NCBI RefSeq assembly: GCF_000444875.1
Contig: NC_021985.1
Span: 3,915,535-3,979,534, forward strand
DNA: 64,000 nucleotides
Source of the DNA: Streptomyces collinus Tu 365
Lineage (GTDB): Bacteria > Actinomycetota > Actinomycetes > Streptomycetales > Streptomycetaceae
Direction: 5' to 3'
Part shown: piece after piece, positions 24,987-32,955 of the stretch
Numbering within the stretch: the first letter of the stretch is position 1
How the letters are laid out: every line of letters begins with the position of its first letter
Notes under the pieces: generated by a model
Database searches by the model: none
The model's input: the letters and a program-made list of their open reading frames with translations, nothing else
Told to the model about the DNA's origin: nothing
Translations under genes and position numbers: made by a program

Positions 24987-25035
24987 ATTTTATGGCGCGT
25001 CAGCTGCGCGGACACAAGCCCCGGGGAGGCACCGG

Positions 25036-25971
25036 ATGTCACGGCCGACACTGCATCCCGCGTTCGACGACATCGCCAAGCGCGTGAACAACTGGGGGCG
25101 TTGGGGGGCGGACGACGAGATCGGCACGCTCAACCTGGTCACCGGCGAGGTGGTGCGCGAGGCGGCGGCCTGCGTGCGCTCCGGGCACCGGGTCCCGCTC
25201 GCCCTGCCGCTGCGCCAGGACGGGGTGCAGACGGGCGTGATCCCGGGGCGGGTCAACCCGCTGCACGCCATGGTGCAGATCAACCAGGAGGTCTTCGGGC
25301 CGGGCACGGTGGCGTGCAGCGACGACACGGTGACGATGGGCCTCCAGGCAGGCACCCACTGGGACGCGCTGACCCACGTGTCGCACTCGGGCACGCTCTA
25401 CAACGGCCGCCCGGCGCACACGGTGACCGCGCACGGGGGTGCGGAGTTCGCCGGCATCGACAAGGCCCGGCACGTCGTCTCGCGCGGGGTGCTGCTGGAC
25501 GTGGCACGCGCGCACGGCACGGACCGGCTGCCGGGCGGGCACGCGGTCACGCCGGAGGACCTGGAGGCGGCGGAGGAGTTCGGCCGGGTGCGGGTGCGGG
25601 CCGGGGACGTGGTCCTGGTGCGGACCGGGCAGGTGCGGGCGTACCTGGCCGGGGACCGGCACGGGTACGGCTATCCGTCCCCGGGCCTCTCGGTGCGCTG
25701 TCCGGAGTGGTTCCACGCGCGCGACGTGGCGGCGGTCGCGAACGACACGCTCACCTTCGAGGTGTTCCCGCCCGAGATCGAGGACCTGTGGCTGCCCGTG
25801 CACGCCCTGGACCTGGTGGAGATGGGGATGCTCCAGGGCCAGAACTGGAATCTCGAAGAGTTGTCCACAGCCTGTGGAGAAGCGGGCCGGTACGCGTTCC
25901 TGCTGTCGGCGATGCCGGAGCCGTTCGTCGGCGCGACGGGCACACCGGTGGCGCCGGTCGCCGTGCTGTGA
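25036..25971 (+). CDS. Cyclase/kynurenine-formamidase-fold hydrolase
   Basis: 311 residues, metal-dependent hydrolase of the cyclase family (PF04199 type). GTHWDALTHVSH (about residues 108-119) is the family HxGTHxDxxxH-like metal site. Related enzymes hydrolyse N-formylkynurenine or isatin, or open lactones; a ring or lactone hydrolase role is reasonable here but unproven. The ATG follows GGGGAGGC. Divergent from the SDR operon across the operator at 24972. A 17-base tandem duplication spans the stop codon. Confidence 0.85.
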   Translation: MSRPTLHPAFDDIAKRVNNWGRWGADDEIGTLNLVTGEVVREAAACVRSGHRVPLALPLRQDGVQTGVIPGRVNPLHAMVQINQEVFGPGTVACSDDTVTMGLQAGTHWDALTHVSHSGTLYNGRPAHTVTAHGGAEFAGIDKARHVVSRGVLLDVARAHGTDRLPGGHAVTPEDLEAAEEFGRVRVRAGDVVLVRTGQVRAYLAGDRHGYGYPSPGLSVRCPEWFHARDVAAVANDTLTFEVFPPEIEDLWLPVHALDLVEMGMLQGQNWNLEELSTACGEAGRYAFLLSAMPEPFVGATGTPVAPVAVL

Positions 25972-25994
25972 GGTCCGCCGTGCTGTGAGGTCCG
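25961..25994 (+). repeat. 17-bp perfect tandem duplication at the cyclase stop codon
   Basis: CCGTGCTGTGAGGTCCG occurs twice head to tail (25961-25977, 25978-25994), including the final Leu codon and TGA. Likely a recent slippage event. The remaining ~280 bases up to 26273 hold no recognisable gene, only the 3' side of the ATP-binding protein gene. Confidence 0.85.
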
Positions 25995-26273
25995 CAGCAC
26001 CGTGCAGTCCGCAGCGCCACGGGATCAGGCGGATTCGGAGGTCCGGTCGGCGGCGCGCCCCCGCCTTCCGGCCTCGCGCCGCCCCCGGTGCGACCCGCAC
26101 TCGACGAGGACCACCGCCGAGCGGGCCCTCGCCGTCCCCTCGCGGCGAATCGACGCCCACCAGCGTGTTCGATCACTCACGAGCCGTCAACAGCGGTGAG
26201 GTGAATCGTCACTTATGGCCGTTTCGCAGGGGCAGCGCACGGATGCACCCCCGGCGCACACCGCGCCGGGCGC

Positions 26274-26759
26274 CTACACCGCCTCGAAGGCGAAGTCCTC
26301 GTACGCGGACAGACCGCCCCCGTACGCCGCGGCCGCACCCTGCCCGGGCCGTGAGCAGCGGTCCAGCTCGCACCAGATGCTCTTGCCCGAACCCTCCGGG
26401 CTCCAGCCCCAGCGGTCGGCCAGGCAGTCGACGAGGGCCAGGCCCCGGCCGCCGGTGGCGTCACTGCCCGCGCAGCGCGGGACGGGCGCGCGGGAGCTGC
26501 TGTCGGCCACCTCCAGGCGCACCGTGGCGGCGGCCGGCTCGGCCGCGGCGCCGGGCAGGGAGAGCCGCAGCACCGCCGGACGGCCGGTGTGCACCACGGC
26601 GTTGGTCACCAGCTCGGAGACGAGCAGGACCAGTGTCTCGGCCAACGCCTCGTCGGCCTGTATCCCGAGCCCGGCGAGACGCGAGCGGGCCCACCGCCTC
26701 GCCCGCCCCACCTCCGTGGGGTCGGGCCGGATCTCCAGCTGCACTTGAAGCACCTGCAC
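26274..26759 (-). CDS. RsbW/SpoIIAB-type ATP-binding regulatory protein
   Basis: 161 residues. GHKL ATPase motifs: LVLLVSELVTNAVVHTG (N box), EVADSSSRAPVP (degenerate G1 region) and TGGRGLALVDCLADRWGW (G2). Streptomyces carry dozens of such small kinases or binding proteins acting on anti-sigma antagonists or DNA-binding partners. GTG 26759 begins three bases after the upstream small reading frame stops, so the two are probably coupled. It is not an enzyme of the catabolic pathway. Confidence 0.88.
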   Translation of the reverse strand: MQVLQVQLEIRPDPTEVGRARRWARSRLAGLGIQADEALAETLVLLVSELVTNAVVHTGRPAVLRLSLPGAAAEPAAATVRLEVADSSSRAPVPRCAGSDATGGRGLALVDCLADRWGWSPEGSGKSIWCELDRCSRPGQGAAAAYGGGLSAYEDFAFEAV

Positions 26760-26762
26760 CGC

Positions 26763-26900
26763 TCACACCATCCGAACCGGCGGACTCATGGCCCCGCGCC
26801 ACGCGGACACCACGGCGGAAGCCGTGACGCACAGCACGACGAGGGCCACGATCGTAGCCATTTTCTGCATGGCCAGGACAACGGCCAGAGCAAGGGTCAC
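26763..26900 (-). CDS. Small single-pass membrane peptide
   Basis: 45 codons from GTG 26900 (AAGGAAA ten bases upstream) or 35 from ATG 26870. Almost the whole length is one hydrophobic segment (MATIVALVVLCVTASAVVSA) followed by a short basic tail. It ends directly before the GTG of the ATP-binding protein, which supports a real coupled gene. No family recognised. Confidence 0.45.
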   Translation of the reverse strand: MTLALAVVLAMQKMATIVALVVLCVTASAVVSAWRGAMSPPVRMV

Positions 26901-26988
26901 GGAACGTGATTTCCTTGCGAGACAGCATGGTTGACGTACAGTCACCCCAACAAGCGCTTCGGGCATATTCCAGCGCGAAGGAGTACGC

Positions 26989-27180
26989 GTGCGGCATACT
27001 GTGCGACGCGTGTGCCGGGGAGTCGAACAGGCGGCGCGACAAGCCCTTACCGCCCTGCGAGCAGCGGCGCGCACCGGGCGTCCCGGGGACGCCCCAGGGG
27101 CATCACCGGCACGGTTCGTGCTCGTAGCCACTCGCATCTCACCCAAGGTACCCGAGCGGGCACCCGACTCCGGGCCGTGA
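26989..27180 (+). CDS. Small basic reading frame, uncertain
   Basis: 63 residues from GTG 26989 preceded by AAGGAG five bases upstream. The product is Arg/Ala rich with a helical amphipathic first half (VEQAARQALTALRAAAR). Divergent from the small membrane peptide; a TGAC-N5-GTCA palindrome lies upstream at 26932-26944. Without homology this could be a chance frame. Confidence 0.3.
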   Translation: MRHTVRRVCRGVEQAARQALTALRAAARTGRPGDAPGASPARFVLVATRISPKVPERAPDSGP

Positions 27181-27292
27181 CGAGTCGCGCGAAGGACACA
27201 ACCCGGTATCGACGCTCCGTGATGCGGGCGCGCCACGATCCGCGACATCCTGGGCCATCACCTCACCGGCCGTTCCGCCGGGGCGCCCCGCG

Positions 27293-28180
27293 CTACGGCC
27301 CGGACAGCAGATCGGCGGCAAGCGCTTCCTCGGCGACCGCCCCGCCGCCGCCCCGCCGCGCCCGCACCCAGGCACGCTTGAGATGCAGATGGACCTCCGC
27401 CTCCCAGGTGAAGCCCATGCCGCCGTGCACCTGGAGGCAGTCGCGGGTGCCCCGCAGGGCGGCCTCGTCGGCGAGCAGCCGGGCCGCGGCGACGTCCGCG
27501 GGAGCGGCGGTCACGGCGGCCGCGTAGACGGCGGCGCGGGCCGTCTCGGCGCGCACCAGCATGTCGGCGCACAGGTGTTTGACCGCCTGGAAGGCCCCGA
27601 TCGGCCGCCCGAACTGTTCCCGCGCCCGGGCGTGTTGCACGGCCATTTCGCACGCGCGCGCGGCCGTGCCGAGCTGCTCGGCGGCGGTGAGCAGCACGGC
27701 CACCGGCTCCGCCGTGCCGCCGCCGGCCGCCCCGGGCACCCGGTGCAGCGGGGTGAGCGGGTCGGCCGAGCGCAGCGGCACGGCCCCGGTGGGGTCCCCG
27801 AGCACAGCGTCCGCCGCGTCCAGCCACTCCACCAGCGGGCCGTCCACACCGGCCACCACGGTCCGACCGGTGGCGGCCCCCGGCACGGTCCCCGCCGCGA
27901 GATGGGTCGCCAGCAGCGGGCCCGGCAGCAGGGCGCGGCCGGTCTCCTCGAAGACCAGCACCGCCTCGGGCAGCCCGAGGCCGGCCCCGCCCTCGGTCTC
28001 GGGCAGCCGCAGCGCGAACAGGCCCGCCGCGCCCAGCTCCCGCCACAGCTCCCGGTCCAGCCGGGCCGGCCCGGCCGCCGCCGCGCGCAGGGCGCCCGCG
28101 TCCCACCGGCGCTCCAGCAGCCGCCGTACCCAGGTCCGCAACGCCTGCTGGTCCTCGGTGAGTCGGAAGCGCACGGTCAT
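27293..28180 (-). CDS. Acyl-CoA dehydrogenase small subunit (FadE28-like, short)
   Basis: 295 residues, short for the family (usually 340-400). N-terminal helices and the C-terminal domain are kept (REQFGRPIGAFQAVKHLCADMLV, QVHGGMGFTWEAEVHLHLKRAW), while the middle beta domain is strongly reduced (about residues 100-150). In alpha2-beta2 dehydrogenases such as FadE28-FadE29 the small subunit does not carry out catalysis but completes the FAD site. Its ATG overlaps the stop of the large subunit by four bases, so the pair is made together. Confidence 0.88.
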   Translation of the reverse strand: MTVRFRLTEDQQALRTWVRRLLERRWDAGALRAAAAGPARLDRELWRELGAAGLFALRLPETEGGAGLGLPEAVLVFEETGRALLPGPLLATHLAAGTVPGAATGRTVVAGVDGPLVEWLDAADAVLGDPTGAVPLRSADPLTPLHRVPGAAGGGTAEPVAVLLTAAEQLGTAARACEMAVQHARAREQFGRPIGAFQAVKHLCADMLVRAETARAAVYAAAVTAAPADVAAARLLADEAALRGTRDCLQVHGGMGFTWEAEVHLHLKRAWVRARRGGGGAVAEEALAADLLSGP

Positions 28181-29310
28181 CGTCCCTTCGGCAGGCCGAG
28201 CACGCGCTCGGCGACGATGTCGCGCTGGATCTGCGAGGTGCCCGCGGCGATGGTGTACGACAGCGAGGAGAGCCGGTCCAGGACCCAGGGCCGGTCCAGG
28301 TCGAGTCCGTCGGGGCCGAGCACGTCGGCGGCGGTGTCGTAGAGCTCCTGGCGGGCGTGCGAGTACCTGAGCTTGAACACGGAGCCGCCGGCGCCCGGCA
28401 CGCCTCCGCTCGCCTCCGCCTCGCTGACGTTCCACTGGGTCAGACGCCACAGCGCGCGGAACTCGGCGGCCAGCCGGCCGATCCGGCGGCGCAGCACGGG
28501 GTCGTCCCAGCGGCCGTTGTCCCGTGCGGCGCGGGCGAGTTCGCCCAGCACCCGGCGGCAGGCGACGACCTCGCCGACGAAGGCGGTGCCGCGCTCGAAG
28601 GACAGCGTCACCAGGGTGACCCGCCAGCCGTCGTTCTCCTCCCCCACCCGGTTGGCGGCCGGCACCCGGACCTCGTCCAGGAACACCTCGGCGAACTCGG
28701 CCGATCCGGCGAGGGTGCGCAGCGGCCGTACGGTGACACCGTCGGCGTCCATGGGCATGGCCAGCCAGGTGATGCCCCGGTGCCGGGGCGCCCGGGGATC
28801 GGTGCGGACCAGCAGTTCGCACCAGTCGGCGACCTCGGCGTGCGAGGTCCAGATCTTGGACCCGCTCACCACGTAGTCGTCGCCGTCGCGCCACGCGCGC
28901 GTGCGCAGCGCGGCGAGGTCGGATCCGGCGTCCGGTTCACTGAACCCCTGGCACCACACCTCGTCGCCGCGCAGGATGTGCGGCAGCCAGCGGGCCCGCT
29001 GGGCGGGGGTGCCCTCGGCGGCGATGGTGGGTCCCGCGTGCAGCAGTCCGACGAAGTTCGCGCCCACGTAGGGGGCGCCGGCCCGCTCGGTCTCCTCCAG
29101 GAAGATGAGCCGGGTGGTCGGGGAGGCGCCCCAGTGCACGTCGGCGTACCCGGCGTCGTGGAGCGTGCGCTGCCAGCCGAGGTCGTAGGCGCGGCGGCCG
29201 GGCCAGTCGTCCGGGGACGGCCGGGCCGGCAGGGTGGGCAGCACCTTGGCCAGCCACTCCCGCAGCCGGGCCCGGAACTCCTCCTCCTCGGGCGTGTCCG
29301 ACAGGTCCAT
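28177..29310 (-). CDS. Acyl-CoA dehydrogenase large subunit (FadE29-like)
   Basis: 377 residues. WCQGFSEPDAGSDLAALRT, GSKIWTSHAEVADWCELLVRTD and TIAAGTSQIQRDIVAERVLGLPKG define the FAD and dimer regions; TLSFERGTAF supplies the likely catalytic Glu. With the short subunit downstream it reproduces the FadE28/FadE29 arrangement that dehydrogenates the three-carbon steroid side chain before hydration and Ltp2 cleavage. Its ATG overlaps the amidohydrolase stop (TGATG), giving a three-gene operon read leftward from the operator at 30532. Confidence 0.92.
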   Translation of the reverse strand: MDLSDTPEEEEFRARLREWLAKVLPTLPARPSPDDWPGRRAYDLGWQRTLHDAGYADVHWGASPTTRLIFLEETERAGAPYVGANFVGLLHAGPTIAAEGTPAQRARWLPHILRGDEVWCQGFSEPDAGSDLAALRTRAWRDGDDYVVSGSKIWTSHAEVADWCELLVRTDPRAPRHRGITWLAMPMDADGVTVRPLRTLAGSAEFAEVFLDEVRVPAANRVGEENDGWRVTLVTLSFERGTAFVGEVVACRRVLGELARAARDNGRWDDPVLRRRIGRLAAEFRALWRLTQWNVSEAEASGGVPGAGGSVFKLRYSHARQELYDTAADVLGPDGLDLDRPWVLDRLSSLSYTIAAGTSQIQRDIVAERVLGLPKGR

Positions 29311-30503
29311 CAGTCGTCGAGGTCCAGGCCGAGCATGCGGATGGCGTTGCCCCGCATCAGCTTGCGCACGGTCTCGTCGTCCAGGCCCTTCACGTGGTCG
29401 AGGGCGACCTCCTTGGTGTGCGGGAAGGTCGAGTCGACGTGCGGGTAGTCGGTCTCGAAGGTGGCGTTGTCCCGTCCGACCACGTCCAGGGACGCCACCC
29501 CGTGCCGGTCGCGGAAGAAGCAGCAGAAGATCTGCCGGTAGTAGTACGTCGACGGCGGCTCCGGGACCAGGTCGCGCACCCCGCCCCAGGCGCGGTGCTC
29601 CTCCCACACGTCGTCGGCGCGCTCCAGGGCGTACGGGATCCAGCCCATCTGCCCCTCGGAGTAGGCGAGTCTGAGGGCGGGGAAGCGCACCAGCACGCCG
29701 CTGAAGAGGTAGTCCGTCATCGAGGCCATCGCGTTGTTGAAGCTGAGCGCGGCCTGGACGGCGGGCGGCGCGTCCGGGGAGGCGGCGGGCATCTGGGAGC
29801 TGCTGCCGATGTGCATGTTGACGACCGTCCCCGTCTCCTGGCACACCGCGAAGAAGGGGTCCCAGTGGCCGGAGTGGATGGACGGCAGCCCGAGGTGGGT
29901 GGGGATCTCGGAGAAGGTCACCGCCCGCACCCCGCGCCGGGCGTTGCGGCGGATCTCCGCGACGGCCAGCTCCACGTCCCACAGCGGGATCAGGCACAGC
30001 GGGATCAGGCGGCCCCCGCTGTCCCCGCACCACTCCTCCACCATCCAGTCGTTGTAGGCCCGGACGCAGGCGAGGGCGACCTCCTTGTCGTGCGCCTCGG
30101 CGAAGGTCTGCCCGCAGAAGCGGGGGAAGGTCGGGAAGCAGAGGCTGGCCTCGACGTGGTTGAGGTCCATGTCGGCGAGCCGGGCCTTCGGGTCCCAGCA
30201 GCCGCGCCGCATCTGCTCCCGGGTGATCCCCTCCAGGGTCATCTCGTCGCGGTCGAAGCCGACGGCGGCGATGTTGCGCTTGTACGGGAACTTGAGGTCC
30301 TCGTAGATCCACCAGTCGGTCGGCTGGCCGTCCGGGTCCATGGTGATCTGGTACTTGCCGCCGACGTAGGCCAGTTCCCCGATCCCGGCGGTCAGCGGCT
30401 TGGGCCCGCGCTCCCGGTACTTCGCCGGGAGCCAGGTCTCGAAGAGGTGGGCGGGCTCGATCACATGGTCGTCGACGCTGACGATGCGCGGCAGTTCGGT
30501 CAT
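29310..30503 (-). CDS. Amidohydrolase family 2 (ACMSD-like) metal hydrolase
   Basis: 397 residues, TIM-barrel metal-dependent hydrolase. The N-terminal DDHVIEP holds the usual first His; further ligands are likely in VVNMHIGSSS and TDYPHVDSTFPHT. Family members decarboxylate or hydrolyse ring-cleavage products. It heads the operon with the paired acyl-CoA dehydrogenases, so it acts on the same substrate series, perhaps a ring-opening step. ATG 30503 follows GGTGGGGGA. Reaction not assignable from sequence alone. Confidence 0.88.
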   Translation of the reverse strand: MTELPRIVSVDDHVIEPAHLFETWLPAKYRERGPKPLTAGIGELAYVGGKYQITMDPDGQPTDWWIYEDLKFPYKRNIAAVGFDRDEMTLEGITREQMRRGCWDPKARLADMDLNHVEASLCFPTFPRFCGQTFAEAHDKEVALACVRAYNDWMVEEWCGDSGGRLIPLCLIPLWDVELAVAEIRRNARRGVRAVTFSEIPTHLGLPSIHSGHWDPFFAVCQETGTVVNMHIGSSSQMPAASPDAPPAVQAALSFNNAMASMTDYLFSGVLVRFPALRLAYSEGQMGWIPYALERADDVWEEHRAWGGVRDLVPEPPSTYYYRQIFCCFFRDRHGVASLDVVGRDNATFETDYPHVDSTFPHTKEVALDHVKGLDDETVRKLMRGNAIRMLGLDLDD

Positions 30504-30531
30504 GGGTCCCCCACCTGTCGATCCGCTTGAT

Positions 30532-30546
30532 CTGATGGGCCGTCAG
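30532..30546. promoter_or_regulatory. Operator palindrome upstream of the amidohydrolase operon
   Basis: CTGATGGGCCGTCAG with AT-rich flanks, 29 bases upstream of the amidohydrolase ATG on the minus strand. Confidence 0.77.
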
Positions 30547-30620
30547 ATACTCCGTCGCCAGCAGGCTAGCCCGCACCCCCTGGACCGACAAGGCGCACGG
30601 CCCTACGCTCTGCGCACGAT

Positions 30621-30635
30621 CTGACGCATCGTCAG
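30621..30635. promoter_or_regulatory. Operator palindrome upstream of the FadD-like ligase
   Basis: CTGACGCATCGTCAG, perfect arms, 15 bases before GTG 30650. Separate from the site at 30532, so each arm of this divergent promoter has its own operator. Confidence 0.8.
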
Positions 30636-30649
30636 CTTTGGGGGCAGAC

Positions 30650-32167
30650 GTGAACGACACCGCACACGCCCTGAGCGCCTCGCGCACCCTCTGGGAGCTG
30701 GTGGACCGCCGGGCCCGCCTCACCCCCGCCCTGCCCGTGCTGCTCCAGGACGAGCGCCGGCTGACCTTCGGCGGGCTGCGGAGCCGTGCCGAGCGGGTCG
30801 CGGCCGGGCTGTACGGCATGGGCGTGCGCCCGGGCACGGTGGTCGCCTGGCAACTGCCCACCCGCATCGAGACGGCCGTGTTGTCCTTCGCGCTGGCCCG
30901 GCTGGGCGCCGTGCAGTCCCCGGTCAACCCGTTCTACCGGGACCGCGAGGTCGGCTTCGCGCTGCGGGAGTCCCGCGCGGAGTTCTTCGCCGTACCGGGC
31001 GTCTGGCGCGGCCACGACCACACGGAGATGGCCCGGCGGCTCGGCGCCAAGGGCGTCTTCGAGGCGTACGACGACCTGCCCGACGGCGACCCGTCGGTGC
31101 TCCCGGCCCCGCCGGCCGACGGCACCTCGGTCCGCTGGATCTACTGGACCTCCGGGACGACCTCCGACCCCAAGGGCGTGCTGCACACCGACCGTTCGCT
31201 GATCGCGGGCGGCTCCTGCCTGGCCCACGCCCTGCGGCCGCGCCCGGACGACGTGGGCTCGATGGCCTTCCCCTACGCCCACATCGGCGGGCCCGACTAC
31301 ACGGTCATGCTGCTGCTCTACGGCTTCCCGGCGGTGATGTTCGAGCAGTTCGCGCTGCCGGACGCGCTGGAGGGGTACCGGCGCCACGGGGTGACGGTGG
31401 CCGGGGGCTCCACCGCCTTCTACTCCATGTTCCTGGCCGAGCAGCGCCGGCGGCCGGGGGCGAAGGTGATCCCCACCCTGCGCCTGCTCGCGGGCGGCGG
31501 GGCCCCGAAGCCCCCGGAGGTCTACCACGCCGTCGTGCGCGAGATGGGGGTGCAGCTCACCCACGGGTACGGCATGACGGAGGTGCCGATGATCACGATG
31601 GGCGACCCCGAGGACACGCCGGAGAACCTCGCGACGACCGAGGGGCGCCCGCCCGCGGGCATGCGGATCCGGATCGTGGACGGCGAGGTGCGGCTGCGGG
31701 GCGAGGCCGTGTGCCGGGGCTATCTGGACCCCGCCCAGACGGCGGCGGCCTTCGACGAGGAGGGCTACCTGCGCACCGGCGACCTGGGCCGGCTGACCGG
31801 CTCCGGGCACCTCGTGCTCACCGGGCGGCTGAAGGACGTGATCATCCGCAAGGGCGAGAACATCTCGGCCAAGGAGATCGAGGACCTGCTCGCCGCGCAC
31901 CCGCGGGTGGCGGACGCGGCGGTGATCGGCCTGCCGGACGCCGAGCGCGGCGAGCTGGTGTGCGCGGTGGTCGAACCGCCGCCCGGCGCACCGGGACCGA
32001 CCCTCGCGGAGACGGTCGCGTACCTGCGGGCGGCGGGGCTGTCCGTCCACAAGCTGCCGGAGCGTGTGGAGGTGGTGGACGCCCTGCCGCGCAACGAGAC
32101 GCTGCGCAAGGTGCTCAAGTACAAGCTGCGCGAGCGGTTCGCGCGGCCGGCTACTCGGGAACCGTGA
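30650..32167 (+). CDS. AMP-dependent acyl-CoA synthetase (FadD-like)
   Basis: 505 residues from GTG 30650, chosen for GGGGG six bases upstream; an in-frame TTG at 30638 is possible. ANL motifs: IYWTSGTTSDPKGV, HGYGMTEVP, GYLRTGDLGRL, RLKDVIIRKGENISAKEIEDLL, with Lys in NETLRKVLKYKLRE near the end. Closest in style to ligases for bulky alicyclic or branched acids. It is the second adenylating ligase of the regulon and could activate a different intermediate from the FadD3-like enzyme. Its end overlaps the convergent EF-hand gene by 17 bases. Confidence 0.9.
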   Translation: MNDTAHALSASRTLWELVDRRARLTPALPVLLQDERRLTFGGLRSRAERVAAGLYGMGVRPGTVVAWQLPTRIETAVLSFALARLGAVQSPVNPFYRDREVGFALRESRAEFFAVPGVWRGHDHTEMARRLGAKGVFEAYDDLPDGDPSVLPAPPADGTSVRWIYWTSGTTSDPKGVLHTDRSLIAGGSCLAHALRPRPDDVGSMAFPYAHIGGPDYTVMLLLYGFPAVMFEQFALPDALEGYRRHGVTVAGGSTAFYSMFLAEQRRRPGAKVIPTLRLLAGGGAPKPPEVYHAVVREMGVQLTHGYGMTEVPMITMGDPEDTPENLATTEGRPPAGMRIRIVDGEVRLRGEAVCRGYLDPAQTAAAFDEEGYLRTGDLGRLTGSGHLVLTGRLKDVIIRKGENISAKEIEDLLAAHPRVADAAVIGLPDAERGELVCAVVEPPPGAPGPTLAETVAYLRAAGLSVHKLPERVEVVDALPRNETLRKVLKYKLRERFARPATREP

Positions 32168-32663
32168 AGTACCGCGCGAACGCCGGCACGATCTCCGCCT
32201 CGCCGACCCTGCCGTCGCCGTCCGCGTCGAGGGCGGCGGCGACCGTGTGGGCGACGTTCTCCGGCACGTGGAAGACCCGCAGGACGCGGACGGTGTCGGA
32301 GACGGTGGCCCGTCCGTCGCCGTCCGGGTCCGCCACGGCCAGGGACGCGTGCAGGAAGGGGCGGGCGATCTCGGCGAAGCGCTCGGGGTTGTCGCGCAGC
32401 CGCTTGACCGCGCCGGTGACGAACTCCTCGCGGGAGATGCGCTGGTCGCCGTCCCGGTCCGCGATGCCCGCCATGCCCTGCCAGAACGCCTCGGCACCGG
32501 CGTACAGCGCCTGGCCGCGGTCGGAGCGGGCGGGCACGGCGAACTCGGCGAGCAGGGCCTTGGCCGCGGCGTTGAAGTCCGCGCGGTCGATCCAGCCGTT
32601 GCCGTCCTGGTCGAAGGTGGCGAACCGGGCGGCGATCCTGCGCTCGTACTCGGTGCTGACCAT
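32151..32663 (-). CDS. EF-hand calcium-binding protein (calerythrin type)
   Basis: 170 residues with four EF-hand loops: DQDGNGWID, DRDGDQRIS, DPDGDGRAT and DADGDGRVG, spaced as in sarcoplasmic calcium-binding proteins and calerythrin. A cytosolic Ca2+ buffer or sensor; Streptomyces have several (Cab proteins). ATG 32663 is used. The ~290 bases upstream hold no gene but a G/A-rich tract (32840-32950) with several short CCCGG/CCGGG repeats that may end the STAS transcript. Confidence 0.9.
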   Translation of the reverse strand: MVSTEYERRIAARFATFDQDGNGWIDRADFNAAAKALLAEFAVPARSDRGQALYAGAEAFWQGMAGIADRDGDQRISREEFVTGAVKRLRDNPERFAEIARPFLHASLAVADPDGDGRATVSDTVRVLRVFHVPENVAHTVAAALDADGDGRVGEAEIVPAFARYFTVPE

Positions 32664-32955
32664 GTCTGTTCGGGCCGCCTTAGGTAGACGTGGGGGTCGA
32701 TCTGGCAGGGAGCGTACGACGTGGGCGGCGGCCAGGTGACGAAAAGGCGGCCGTTGTGCCAAGACCGGGGGAATTCCGCGACGACTTCGTGCCGATCGGC
32801 GCGGGGGCGGCGGACGCGGGGCGAACGGGCACGGCCCGGCTCGCGGGGAGGGCCTGGAGAGGCCGGGAAGGTTCGGGAAGGACCGGGAGAGGAGAGGGCC
32901 CGGCGGGGCTCGGACGAACCCGGGAGGGCCCGGACGGGAGGGTCCGGGTGGAGGG

